The position numbers were made by a program, and so were the translations under genes. The notes beneath the pieces were generated by a model, which worked only from the letters and a program-made list of their open reading frames with translations, ran no database searches and was not told the DNA's origin. This document shows positions 23,627 through 32,382 of a stretch of 64,000 nucleotides of DNA, piece after piece; position 1 is the first letter of the stretch, and each line of letters begins with the position of its first letter. Where the stretch lies: the NCBI RefSeq assembly GCF_006539185.1, contig NZ_BJMN01000044.1, positions 28,155-92,154 of the forward strand, written 5' to 3'. The stretch comes from Streptomyces gardneri (GTDB lineage: Bacteria > Actinomycetota > Actinomycetes > Streptomycetales > Streptomycetaceae).

Positions 23627-24354
23627 CGACCACCACGGGAGCGGTCCAGGCCCTGGGGGTGGGCGTCCCCGGCTACGCCCACCCGCTGCTCGCCCCCGTC
23701 GAGTGGGGCGAGCTGACCCGCCCCGGGACCCCGCTGCACTGGGCCGTGCTCAATGTCGCGGACGGCCCGGGCAGCCGTCCCGACCCGCACTGTCTTGAGG
23801 CCGCCGGGAAGCTCCGTAACGCCGGGGTCCGGGTCCTCGGGCACCTGGACCTCGCGTACGGCTCCCGGCCCTTCGGGGAGCTGGTCTCGGACGCCCACCG
23901 CTTCCTCGACTGGTACAAGGTGGACGGCTACTACCTGGACCGCGCCCCCGCCGACCGGGCCGACCTGGCCGGGACGCGGCGGCTCACCGCGACCCTGGAG
24001 GCCGTCCTCGGCGGCGAGGCGCACCTCGTCCTCGGGCACGGCACCCACCCCCACCCGGGGTACGCGGAGACCGCCGACCAGCTGGTCACCTTCTCCGGCT
24101 CCTGGGTGGACTACCGCTGGTCACAGGTGGCGGAGTGGACCGCCGACCATCCGGAGGCGAAGTTCGTCCACCTCGTGCACGGGGTCCCGCGCACGCATCT
24201 CGACGAGGCGCTGCGGATCGCCCGCTGGCAGGGCGCCGGGACGATCTTCTTCACCGACCGCGCGGGTGGCCCGGGAGAAAGTGCGCCATTTCACTCGCTG
24301 CCCGGCTACTGGGACGAAATCGTCTCGCGGATCGGACCGGGTGTCTCGGAATGA
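23614..24354 (+). CDS. Spherulin-4-like glycosidase
   Basis: A 246-aa protein of the spherulation-specific family 4, a TIM barrel related to endo-alpha-1,4-polygalactosaminidases and to the hydrolase domain of PelA. Seen: LGVGVPGYAHPL, VRVLGHLDLAYGSRPFGE, WYKVDGYYLDRAP (acidic residues at the expected barrel end) and FVHLVHGVPRTHLDEA. No signal peptide is apparent, unlike many secreted glycosidases, so its location is unclear. GTG at 23614 has GGAGG five bases upstream and overlaps the epimerase by 13 bases. It is the last gene of the operon; moeZ follows after 63 bases. Confidence 0.85.
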   Translation: MSHLTTTTGAVQALGVGVPGYAHPLLAPVEWGELTRPGTPLHWAVLNVADGPGSRPDPHCLEAAGKLRNAGVRVLGHLDLAYGSRPFGELVSDAHRFLDWYKVDGYYLDRAPADRADLAGTRRLTATLEAVLGGEAHLVLGHGTHPHPGYAETADQLVTFSGSWVDYRWSQVAEWTADHPEAKFVHLVHGVPRTHLDEALRIARWQGAGTIFFTDRAGGPGESAPFHSLPGYWDEIVSRIGPGVSE

Positions 24355-24417
24355 GGAGGGGCGTGGCAGTGTTACGGGGAGAACAACCGTACTGACATAC
24401 CGACAACCGGAGTCCCC

Positions 24418-25596
24418 GTGTCGCTGCCACCCCTGGTCGAGCCGGCTGCCGAGCTCACCGTAGACGAGGTCCGCAGGTACTCCCGCCACCTGATCATCCC
24501 GGACGTCGGGATGGACGGGCAGAAGCGGCTGAAGAACGCGAAGGTGCTGTGTGTCGGCGCCGGCGGTCTCGGCTCGCCGGCGCTGATGTACCTGGCCGCC
24601 GCCGGCGTGGGCACGCTCGGCATCGTGGAGTTCGACGAGGTCGACGAGTCGAACCTCCAGCGCCAGATCATCCACAGCCAGGCCGACATCGGCCGCTCCA
24701 AGGCCGCCTCGGCGCGCGACAGCGTGCTCGGCATCAACCCGTACGTGAACGTGATCCTTCACGAGGAGCGGCTCGAAGCCGAGAACGTGATGGAGATCTT
24801 CGGTCAGTACGACCTGATCGTCGACGGCACGGACAACTTCGCCACGCGCTACCTGGTGAACGACGCCTGCGTGCTGCTGAACAAGCCGTACGTCTGGGGT
24901 TCGATCTACCGCTTCGACGGCCAGGCCTCGGTCTTCTGGTCCGAGTACGGCCCCTGCTACCGCTGCCTCTACCCGGAGCCCCCGCCGCCGGGCATGGTCC
25001 CGTCCTGCGCCGAGGGCGGCGTCCTGGGCGTGCTGTGCGCGTCCATCGGCTCCATCCAGGTCACCGAGGCCATCAAGGTGCTCGCCGGCGTGGGCGACCC
25101 GCTGGTCGGCCGACTGATGATCTACGACGCCCTGGAGATGCAGTACCGCCAGGTGAAGGTCCGCAAGGACCCGGGCTGCGCGGTCTGCGGCGAGAACCCC
25201 ACCGTCACCGAGCTCATCGACTACGAGGCCTTCTGCGGCGTCGTGTCCGAGGAGGCCCAGGAGGCGGCGCTCGGCTCGACGATCACTCCGAAGCAGCTCA
25301 AGGAGTGGATCGACGAGGGCGAGAACATCGACATCATCGATGTCCGCGAGCCGAACGAGTACGAGATCGTCTCGATCCCCGGCGCGCGACTGATCCCGAA
25401 GAACGAGTTCCTGATGGGCACCGCCCTCCAGGACCTCCCGCAGGACAAGCGGATCGTCCTGCACTGCAAGACGGGTGTCCGCAGTGCGGAAGTCCTCGCG
25501 GTGCTCAAGTCCGCGGGCTTCGCGGACGCGGTGCACGTCGGCGGCGGCGTGATCGGCTGGGTCCACCAGATCGAGCCCGACAAGCCGGTCTACTAG
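24418..25596 (+). CDS. moeZ: Adenylyltransferase/sulfurtransferase MoeZ
   Basis: A 392-aa fusion of a MoeB/ThiF-type adenylating domain (residues about 18-265) and a C-terminal rhodanese domain (about 290-392). Seen: ATP-binding GAGGLGSPALMYLAAAGVG, DGTDNFATRYLVND, a zinc site made of CYRC and CAVC pairs, and the rhodanese active cysteine in HCKTGVRSAE near residue 350. MoeZ activates sulfur-carrier proteins (MoaD, CysO, ThiS-like) for molybdopterin, cysteine and thiamin sulfur chemistry. A CGGAG ribosome site precedes the GTG start. MoaE, which uses thiocarboxylated MoaD, is encoded at 58.3 kb. A strong terminator follows. Confidence 0.96.
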   Translation: MSLPPLVEPAAELTVDEVRRYSRHLIIPDVGMDGQKRLKNAKVLCVGAGGLGSPALMYLAAAGVGTLGIVEFDEVDESNLQRQIIHSQADIGRSKAASARDSVLGINPYVNVILHEERLEAENVMEIFGQYDLIVDGTDNFATRYLVNDACVLLNKPYVWGSIYRFDGQASVFWSEYGPCYRCLYPEPPPPGMVPSCAEGGVLGVLCASIGSIQVTEAIKVLAGVGDPLVGRLMIYDALEMQYRQVKVRKDPGCAVCGENPTVTELIDYEAFCGVVSEEAQEAALGSTITPKQLKEWIDEGENIDIIDVREPNEYEIVSIPGARLIPKNEFLMGTALQDLPQDKRIVLHCKTGVRSAEVLAVLKSAGFADAVHVGGGVIGWVHQIEPDKPVY

Positions 25597-25600
25597 GCGA

Positions 25601-25649
25601 CACGGGAAAGGGCCCGGACCTCGACACGAGGTCCGGGCCCTTTCCCGTG
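25601..25649. terminator. Bidirectional terminator between moeZ and the peptidase pair
   Basis: A very long perfect hairpin: CACGGGAAAGGGCCCGGACC extends to the loop ACAC and is mirrored by the arm ending CCCTTTCCCGTG, with A- and T-rich stem bases on both sides. It lies between the convergent moeZ and tripeptidyl-peptidase-like genes. Confidence 0.9.
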
Positions 25650-25679
25650 CCCGCCGGCAGGCCGTGCCCGGGGGCGTGG

Positions 25680-27263
25680 TCACCCGCAGGTCGTGCCGTA
25701 CTTCGGGACCGTGCCCTTCAGGAAGTACGCGTCGACCGTCTTCGTCACGCACGGCGAGGTGCCGTAGGCGCCGTGCCCCTCGCCCTTGTTCGTGACCAGG
25801 ACACCGACGCCGTCCCCGAGCTCCTTCGCCATCTTCTCCGCGCCCTCGTACGGGGTCGCCGGGTCGCCGGTCGTGCCGACGACGAGGATCGGGGCCGCGC
25901 CCGGGGCGCTCGCCTCCGGGGTCGTCCGCTCGCCCTTCACCGGCCAGTTCGCGCACCAGCCGGCCGTGTCCCAGGCGAGGAACGCCCCGAAGACGGGGGA
26001 GAGCCCGCGGAACTCCGGGATCAGCGCCTTCGCCTGCGCGGCGGTCGGGCGCTCGCTGGAGTCGGCGCAGGCGATCGCCCGCTGGGAGTGCGACTGCGTC
26101 GAGTAGTGGCCCTTCGCGTCCCGGTCGTTGTAGTAGTCGGCGAGTTCGAGCAGGGTCGCGCCGCGGCCCTGCTCGGCATTGGCCAGGGCCTGGGTGAGCA
26201 GCGGCCAGTTGGACTGCCCGTACAGCGTGACCGCGATGCCCGTGAGCGCGAGGCCCTCGGTCAGCCGGCGGTCGCCGACGGTCAGCGGCTCGCGGTCCAG
26301 CTTCCGCAGCAGGCGCGCGATCCGCTCCGACCCGGCCTTCGGGTCCTCGCCGATGCTCTTCAGGTAGTTGTCCAGGGCCCGCTGGAAGCCGATCGTCTGG
26401 TGGCGGGCGTGCCCGGTGGTGTCGGCGGTCGGGTCGACGACCGCGTCGAAGACGAGCCGCCCCACGCGGGAGGGGAACAGGTGGGCGTAGGTGCCGCCGA
26501 GCTGTGTCCCGTACGACATGCCGAAGTAGTGGAGCCTGTCGTCCCCGAGGACCTGCCGGACCAGGTCAAGGTCGCGGGCGGTGGCCGTGGTCGTGGTGTG
26601 CGGGAGGACCGTCGCGGAGCGGCGGGCGCAGCCGGCGCCGAAGGCGGTGTTGTCCTTCAGATACGCGGCCTCCTCGGCGGCCGTGTCGGGGGTGAGGTCC
26701 ACCGAGGCCTCGGAGGCGGCCTGTTCGGCGTCGTCCCGGCAGACCACGCCCGCGCTGCGGCCCACGCCCCGGGGGTCGAAGCCGACCAGGTCGTAGCGCT
26801 CGCCCAGCTTCGCGTACTCCTCGGCCGCCTGCGGCAGGATCTCGACGCCGGAGGCGCCGGGGCCGCCGAAGTTGAAGAGGAGCGAGCCGATCCGGCCGCG
26901 CTCGTCGTCGGCCTCCTTGCGGATCAGCGCGAAGGGGATCGTGGCGCCTTCGGGCTTCGCGTGGTCGAGCGGCACCTTGACCGACGCGCACCGCCACTCG
27001 GGACCGGGCCGCGGGCCGCTCGAAGGGGCCTCGCAGCGCTTCCAGTCGAGGCGCTGGCCGGTGAGGGAGGCGGGGAGCGCGGGGAGCGTGGCGGCCGCCG
27101 ACGGCTTGGCGTCGGCGGCCGTCGGCGACGGCGGCGTCGTCGGGGTGGTGATGGCGGCGGACGGAGCCGCCGTCGTCCCTCCGGCGCCGCTCCCGCCGCT
27201 CGTACAGCCCGCGACGAGGAGACCGGTCACGGCGAGCACCGTCATGCGTACGCGTATGGACAT
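25680..27263 (-). CDS. Tripeptidyl-aminopeptidase-like lipoprotein (Slp type)
   Basis: A 527-aa exported alpha/beta hydrolase. Signal peptide VRMTVLAVTGLLVAGC has a clear lipobox (LVAGC), so the protein is probably anchored outside the membrane. Seen: LLFNFGGPGASGVE (oxyanion region), nucleophile GMSYGTQLGGTY, and a C-terminal TAP-like domain with LVVGTTGDPATPYEGAE and the histidine in GEGHGAYG. This matches mycelium-associated tripeptidyl aminopeptidases such as SlpD/SlpE of Streptomyces. The start at 27263 is chosen to give the signal peptide; an upstream ATG at 27296 is possible. It is a tandem paralogue of the gene at 27337-28914, with the same cysteines and motifs. Confidence 0.9.
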   Translation of the reverse strand: MSIRVRMTVLAVTGLLVAGCTSGGSGAGGTTAAPSAAITTPTTPPSPTAADAKPSAAATLPALPASLTGQRLDWKRCEAPSSGPRPGPEWRCASVKVPLDHAKPEGATIPFALIRKEADDERGRIGSLLFNFGGPGASGVEILPQAAEEYAKLGERYDLVGFDPRGVGRSAGVVCRDDAEQAASEASVDLTPDTAAEEAAYLKDNTAFGAGCARRSATVLPHTTTTATARDLDLVRQVLGDDRLHYFGMSYGTQLGGTYAHLFPSRVGRLVFDAVVDPTADTTGHARHQTIGFQRALDNYLKSIGEDPKAGSERIARLLRKLDREPLTVGDRRLTEGLALTGIAVTLYGQSNWPLLTQALANAEQGRGATLLELADYYNDRDAKGHYSTQSHSQRAIACADSSERPTAAQAKALIPEFRGLSPVFGAFLAWDTAGWCANWPVKGERTTPEASAPGAAPILVVGTTGDPATPYEGAEKMAKELGDGVGVLVTNKGEGHGAYGTSPCVTKTVDAYFLKGTVPKYGTTCG

Positions 27264-27336
27264 GTGTTCCCCCAGGATCCCGGCAAGGCCGCCCATCCTA
27301 GGGGGTGTCCTGCCGATCAGGCGGGCTCGCGGGGTC

Positions 27337-28914
27337 TCACTTGCAGACGGTCCCCGAGGCCGGCAGCTTGCCGTCCAGGAGGTAGGCGTCCACCGCCTTC
27401 TTCACGCACGCGTTGCCGCTGTTGTAGGCGCCGTGGCCCTCGCCCTCGTACGTCAGCTCGATGCCGACGCCTTTGCCGAGCGCGTTCACCATCGCGCGCG
27501 TGCCCTCGTACGGCGTGGCCGGGTCCCCGGTCGTGCCGACGACCAGGAGCGGGTCCGAACCGGCCGCGGAGACGTCCGGGTGCTCCCAGGTGCCCGGCAC
27601 CGGCCACTGCGAGCAGCTCGCGAGCGCCCAGCCCATGAAGTCGCCGAAGACGGGGGAGGCCTCCCGGAACTTGTCGAGCCGCTCCTTCGCCTGGCCGAGG
27701 GTGTAGCGCTCCTTGAAGTCCACGCAGTTGATGGCGGCGTTGGCGGCCTGGATGTTGCTGTACGTGCCCGTCTGGCCGCGCCCGTTCATCGAGTCGGAGA
27801 GCGAGAGGAGCAGTGCGCCGTCGCCGCCGTCGGCCGCTTCGAGGCCCTGCTCCAGGTAGGGCCAGTAGTCCTTGGAGTAGAGGGCCTGTGCGATGCCGTT
27901 GGTGGCCTGCGTCTGGGTCAGCTCGCGGTCGCCGATGCCCGGGATCGGTTTCTTGTCGAGCGAGGCCAGGAGGTCGGTGATGAACGACTCGACCTCGGCG
28001 ACGCTCGTACCGGGCAGGGTGCACTCGTCGCCGCGGTCCACGCAGTCCTGGGCGAAGTTGTCGAGGGCGAGCTGGAAGCCCTTCGCCTGGGCGAGCGCGC
28101 CCTCCTCGACGCCCGCGTCGGGGTCGACGACGGCGTCCAGGACGGCCCGGCCCACGTTCTCCGGGAAGAGATGGGCGTAGACGCCGCCGAGTTCGGTGCC
28201 GTACGAGATGCCGAAGTAGTGGAGCTTGTCGTCGCCGAGGACCTGGCGCATCAGGTCCATGTCCCGGGCGGCGTTCTCCGTGCCGACGTGGGGGAGGGCC
28301 GCCCCCGCGTCCTTCTCGCAGCCGTCCGCGTACTTCTTCTGCGCGTCCGACAGCGTCCGCTCCTCGGCCGCGTCGTCGGGCGTGAAGTCGAGGGCGTAGT
28401 ACGCGTCGAGCTCCTTGTCGGTCGCGCACTCGACGGGTTCGCTGCGGCCCACCCCGCGGGGGTCGAAGGAGACGAGGTCGTAGCGGGAGCGGAGGGACTC
28501 GTACTCGTTGGCGAAGCCCGGCAGGCCGGTGATGCCCGAGCCGCCGGGACCGCCGAAGTTGAAGACGAGGGAGCCGATGCGGGCGTCGGCGTCGCGGGCC
28601 CGCGCCCGGATGAGGGCCAGCTCGATGGTCTCGCCGTCGGGCTTCGCCCAGTCCAGCGGCGCCTGGAGGAAGGAGCACTCCCAGGGCGTGCCGCCGGGGA
28701 GCGGCGAGGGCGCGGGCCCGCCGCCCTCGGCGGCGGACGGCGCCGTGCAGGGGGCCCAGACCAGCTTCTGCTCCGCCAGCGCCGACAGTCCGGCCGAGCC
28801 GCTCGGCTTCGTCGTCTCGGCCGCGTCGTCCGAGCCGCCCGAGCATCCGGCGGCGGCGAGCAGCACGGTCGTGGCGGTGATCAGGGCGGCGCGCTGGGCG
28901 GCGGAGATCGGCAT
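27337..28914 (-). CDS. Tripeptidyl-aminopeptidase-like lipoprotein (paralogue)
   Basis: A 525-aa paralogue of the downstream gene. Signal peptide AALITATTVLLAAAGC with lipobox LAAAGC. Oxyanion region VFNFGGPGGSGITG, nucleophile elbow GISYGTELGGVYA, acidic site in VVGTTGDPATPYEG and histidine in EGEGHGAYNSG are all intact, as are the cysteines shared by the pair. Expected role: release of N-terminal tripeptides from extracellular peptides, which could feed the oligopeptide importer encoded 10 kb away (inference). Only 73 bases separate it from the second copy, so the two are probably co-transcribed. No strong ribosome site precedes ATG 28914. Confidence 0.9.
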   Translation of the reverse strand: MPISAAQRAALITATTVLLAAAGCSGGSDDAAETTKPSGSAGLSALAEQKLVWAPCTAPSAAEGGGPAPSPLPGGTPWECSFLQAPLDWAKPDGETIELALIRARARDADARIGSLVFNFGGPGGSGITGLPGFANEYESLRSRYDLVSFDPRGVGRSEPVECATDKELDAYYALDFTPDDAAEERTLSDAQKKYADGCEKDAGAALPHVGTENAARDMDLMRQVLGDDKLHYFGISYGTELGGVYAHLFPENVGRAVLDAVVDPDAGVEEGALAQAKGFQLALDNFAQDCVDRGDECTLPGTSVAEVESFITDLLASLDKKPIPGIGDRELTQTQATNGIAQALYSKDYWPYLEQGLEAADGGDGALLLSLSDSMNGRGQTGTYSNIQAANAAINCVDFKERYTLGQAKERLDKFREASPVFGDFMGWALASCSQWPVPGTWEHPDVSAAGSDPLLVVGTTGDPATPYEGTRAMVNALGKGVGIELTYEGEGHGAYNSGNACVKKAVDAYLLDGKLPASGTVCK

Positions 28915-28988
28915 AGGCCCATCGTGGGCCGGTGTCCGGACCTCCGCGCGGGGCGGGGGTCCGGACGGGTGGCCGGGCGTTTCGGCGC

Positions 28989-29060
28989 CCCGGCTACAGG
29001 GCGTCGCGACGCCCGGACTACAGGACCCCGGCGTCGCAGGTGCCCCGGACTACAGCGACT
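28989..29060. repeat. Triplicated CCCGG(A)CTACAG unit at a gene end
   Basis: CCCCGGCTACAG, GCCCGGACTACAG and CCCCGGACTACAG recur at about 30-base intervals. The last copy contains the stop codon (CTA on the plus strand) of the flippase-like gene. It looks like a local duplication of that gene's 3' end. Confidence 0.45.
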
Positions 29061-31698
29061 CGCGCCGCGTCAGCCAGTTGAAACAGATCCAGCCCGGGAG
29101 GACCGGGATCCACAGGGTGAGCAGGCGGTACAGCAGGACCGCGGGGGTCGCGACCTCCCAGGGGAGGCCGACGGTGACCAGGCCGAGGGTGAGCGCGCCC
29201 TCGACCGCGCCGACACCGCCCGGCGTCGGCGCCGCCGAACCGAGCGCGTTGCCCGCGAGGAAGACGACGGCCACGCTCGCGTAGCTGACCGTGTGGTTGC
29301 CGTGGTCGAAGGCCCGGATCGAGGCGTCCAGACAGAACACGAACGCGCCGGTCAGGAGGAGCATCCCGCCGATGCCGGTCACCAGCTTCATCGGCCGCTG
29401 GAGCACGTCCAGCATGCGCGGCACCACACCCGCGAAGAGCGAGCGCAGCCGCGTCGACACGAACTTGCGCATGAACGGGATCGCGGTCACGACGAGGACG
29501 AGCACCGCGACCGTCAGCAGACCGGCGATGACCGTCCTCGACGGGGTGAACGACTGCGACTTCTCCGTCCCCGTCAGATAGCCGAAGGAGAGCAGGAGCA
29601 GGATGTGCGCCCCGAGCCCGAAGAGCTGCGAGGCGCCGACGCTCGCCACCGCGAGCCCCGGGCGGACGCCCGCGCGCTGGAGGAAGCGGGTGTTCAGGGC
29701 GACACCGCCGACCGCCGCGGGAGCGACGATCTTCACGAACGAGCCGGCGACCTGCGCCACCACCGTCCGCCAGAATCCGACCCGCTCCGGCACGAAGCCC
29801 AGGAGGCTCATCGCCGCCGCCACGTAGCTGAAGGCGGAGAACAGGACCGCCGCAGCCACCCACCGCCAGTCCGCCTCGCCGACCGTCGACAGCGGCGTAC
29901 GGGCGATCTGCGACAGCAGGAAGTACGCGGCGACCGCGCCCGCGATCATGCTGATCAGCGTCCGCGGCTTGATCCGCTCCAGACGGACGGGCTCCACCGG
30001 CGCCTGCGGGCGGATCAGCAGGACCTGCCGGCGGATCTGCGCGAGCAGGTCCTCCTCGCGGGCCTCGTCGAGCGCCGTGTCGAGCGCCCGCTTCTCGGCC
30101 TTCTTGTCCGCCTTCTTCTCGGCCTTCGTCTCGGACCGTACGGCGGTCTCGTCCGCCGTACGGTCCGCCACGGCCTCGGCCTTCGCGAGCTCCCGCTCGT
30201 GCTTGGCCGCCTCCGAGGCCGTGAGCACGGCCTCCCGTTCCCGCGCCGACCGCTCCCGCGCGAGCCTGCGCAGCGTCGCGCGCGTGGAGCGGCTCAGCGC
30301 GATCGGCTGGAGCAGCGGCAGGCAGTCGGCGACGCTGTCAGGACCGAGGACCTCCACGGCCGCCGCGACCGCCCGCTCGGCCCCGACCCGCAGGCCGAGG
30401 GTGGTGAGCAGCTGCGCGATGTCCATGCGCAGGATCAGGTCCCCGGCCGCGATCTCGCCGCCCCGCAGATCGGTCAGGATCACCCTGCCGGAACGATCCA
30501 CCAGAATCGCGTCACCCGCGAGCCTGCGGTGGGCGATGCGACGCGACTGCAGCGCCCGCACCTGCCGCCAGGCGCCGCGTACCAGCTCGTCGGTGATCTC
30601 CTTGTCGTCGAGCGAGTCGAGGCTCCGGCCGCCGATGTGCTCGTACACGAGCATCACGGCGTCCGGGCCGAGCTCCGAGGTGGCGATCAGCTTGGGCGCG
30701 TTCGCCCCGGCGGCGATGGCCGCGTAGGCGAGGAGCGCCTCCTGCTCCAGGGCCTGGCGCAGCGAGACGATCGACCGGCGGGTGGTGATCGTCCGCAGGG
30801 TGATCCGCCGCCACACCCGGTAGAAGAAGCCGTGTGCCTGCTGCTCGCGGTCGACGACGGTGACGTCGAGCGGTGGTCCGGCCTCCAGGGTCACGATGTA
30901 CCGGCGGCCCCGGTCCCCGATGTCCGAGGCGTCCGGCACACCCTCGGCGCGCAGCGCCGTGACCGGCCGGAAGCCGACCCGGCGCAGGCCGGCCAGGAGG
31001 GTCTGGCCGGTGGGCCGGACGTTCGGGGAGCCGACGGCGTAGAGCGTGCCGTACGCCACCGTCCAGCCGATCAGCACGGTCAGCACGATCGAGAGCGCCG
31101 TGGTGTAGCCGGCGACCAGCATCGTGAACGCGTCGAGCAGCAGCACCGCCCAGAGCGACACCCGCCAGCGGGGTCTGCGGGCCATGCCGACGGCGGTCAT
31201 GTACGCGATGACCGGGGCGAGGTAGTTGTGCACCGGGTCGGTGAGCCCGCCGCCGGACTGCGGCTGGGTCAGCGCTTCCTGGATCGTGCCGGGCGCCGCC
31301 TGGGCGACCCAGAGGTCGGTGGCGAGGGTGACGCCGTGCGCGAGGACGGCGGCGAGGACGCCGTCGGCGATGCGCAGTCCGTCCCGTTTGATCAGGCGCT
31401 CGATGGCGAAGGCGACCGGGACCAGCAGGACGGCGATGGAGGAGACGAGACCGGCGATCTTGACGAAGACGTCGGGGGCGCCGCCGGCGCCCTTGTTGAT
31501 GTCCTCCTCGAGGCCCGACGTCGTGCCGTGCGCGAAGGCGGCGATGGCGATGACGAGACCGATGGCGAGGAGGCCGGCGAGCAGCCGCATCAGGTCGGAG
31601 GGCCGGTGCACGCGGGCGGCGAGCAGGGGTTCGTCCCCGGAGACCCGCTCGGGGAGGCCGGCCTCGCCGTCCCCGGGAGGCTTCGTGTCCTGCCCCAT
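29050..31698 (-). CDS. Flippase-like membrane protein with degenerate kinase-like middle domain
   Basis: About 882 aa from the ATG at 31698 (GTG 31794 would add a 32-residue Arg/Gln/Glu-rich extension). The N-terminal third has about seven membrane helices beginning DLMRLLAGLLAIGLVIAIAA. The middle (about residues 300-500) resembles a small-molecule-kinase or RIO/APH fold: VMLVYEHIGGRSL, then RRIAHRRLAGDAILVDRSG and VILTDLRGGE. The usual catalytic Asp of HxD and the DFG are replaced (HRRL, DLR), so it is probably inactive. A charged coiled stretch (KAEKKADKKAEK) follows. The C-terminal third is the lysylphosphatidylglycerol-synthase-type TM region with VGGVALNTRFLQRAGV and APTPGGVGAVEG. The substrate is unknown, probably a lipid or polyprenyl compound. 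Confidence 0.82.
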   Translation of the reverse strand: MGQDTKPPGDGEAGLPERVSGDEPLLAARVHRPSDLMRLLAGLLAIGLVIAIAAFAHGTTSGLEEDINKGAGGAPDVFVKIAGLVSSIAVLLVPVAFAIERLIKRDGLRIADGVLAAVLAHGVTLATDLWVAQAAPGTIQEALTQPQSGGGLTDPVHNYLAPVIAYMTAVGMARRPRWRVSLWAVLLLDAFTMLVAGYTTALSIVLTVLIGWTVAYGTLYAVGSPNVRPTGQTLLAGLRRVGFRPVTALRAEGVPDASDIGDRGRRYIVTLEAGPPLDVTVVDREQQAHGFFYRVWRRITLRTITTRRSIVSLRQALEQEALLAYAAIAAGANAPKLIATSELGPDAVMLVYEHIGGRSLDSLDDKEITDELVRGAWRQVRALQSRRIAHRRLAGDAILVDRSGRVILTDLRGGEIAAGDLILRMDIAQLLTTLGLRVGAERAVAAAVEVLGPDSVADCLPLLQPIALSRSTRATLRRLARERSAREREAVLTASEAAKHERELAKAEAVADRTADETAVRSETKAEKKADKKAEKRALDTALDEAREEDLLAQIRRQVLLIRPQAPVEPVRLERIKPRTLISMIAGAVAAYFLLSQIARTPLSTVGEADWRWVAAAVLFSAFSYVAAAMSLLGFVPERVGFWRTVVAQVAGSFVKIVAPAAVGGVALNTRFLQRAGVRPGLAVASVGASQLFGLGAHILLLLSFGYLTGTEKSQSFTPSRTVIAGLLTVAVLVLVVTAIPFMRKFVSTRLRSLFAGVVPRMLDVLQRPMKLVTGIGGMLLLTGAFVFCLDASIRAFDHGNHTVSYASVAVVFLAGNALGSAAPTPGGVGAVEGALTLGLVTVGLPWEVATPAVLLYRLLTLWIPVLPGWICFNWLTRRESL

Positions 31699-31872
31699 CA
31701 CCATGTCCGTCTCTGCATGCGCGTCTTGTCGTTCCCGCTCTTGCCGTTGTTCTCGTTCTTGTTCTTGTATTTGTCGCTCTTGATCTCGTATCACCAGTCA
31801 CCGCCCGGACGATGGTGGCATGAAGAGCCGCCGCGCGGAGGCATCAGGGCCATGTCGGTGGGGTGAGGCAGG

Positions 31873-32238
31873 ATGAGACGGATGAGCCTGGAGGAGCCCG
31901 TGGGGGACACCGGAGAACTGCCCGAGTACGCGGAGCGGGTGCTCGACGTGGCCGACGGGATCCCGCCCGGCCGGGTGATGACCTACGGGGACGTCGCCGA
32001 ATGGCTGGGCGAGGGCGGACCGCGTCAGGTCGGCCGTGTGATGGCCCTGTACGGCGGGACGGCGCCGTGGTGGCGCGTGGTCCGCGCGGACGGGACGCTG
32101 CTTCCGGGCCACGAGCTGCGGGCCCTCGACCACTACCGCGAGGAGGGCACCCCGCTGCGCGAGGCGGGCCGCGCGGCCGAGGGACATGTGCCGAGGATCG
32201 ACATGCGGCGGGCGCGCTGGGACGGATCTCACACCTGA
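31873..32238 (+). CDS. Alkyltransferase-like DNA-binding protein (ATL, MGMT family)
   Basis: A 121-aa protein of the methylguanine-methyltransferase C-terminal fold. It has PPGRVMTYGDVAEWLG (helix-turn-helix region), RQVGRVMALYGG (containing the arginine finger area) and APWWRVVRADG. The active cysteine of true methyltransferases (PCHR) is replaced by Trp (PWWR) near residue 67, the hallmark of ATL proteins. ATLs bind O6-alkylguanine and flag it for nucleotide excision repair rather than removing the alkyl group. ATG 31873 or the in-frame ATG 31882 could start it. It lies immediately upstream of adnA; a similar gene is next to adnA in mycobacteria. Confidence 0.88.
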   Translation: MRRMSLEEPVGDTGELPEYAERVLDVADGIPPGRVMTYGDVAEWLGEGGPRQVGRVMALYGGTAPWWRVVRADGTLLPGHELRALDHYREEGTPLREAGRAAEGHVPRIDMRRARWDGSHT

Positions 32239-32382
32239 GTCCGGAGCCCCGGGGGGCACGGGCCGGGCGGGCAGGGCGGGCCTGGTGGAGCGGACGCGGT
32301 ACGGAGCGGGGCGCCGCGTCCGGTACGGGGAACGGCGCCGGATCCGGTCCGGAGTACGGCTCGGCGACGGTCCGTTTCGCGT

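Noticed and set aside
26872..31866. Open frame of about 1664 codons on the plus strand opposite the peptidase and flippase-like genes
   Set aside because: It spans several genes on the other strand, including their intergenic gap, and encodes Arg/Gly/Asp-rich low complexity only.
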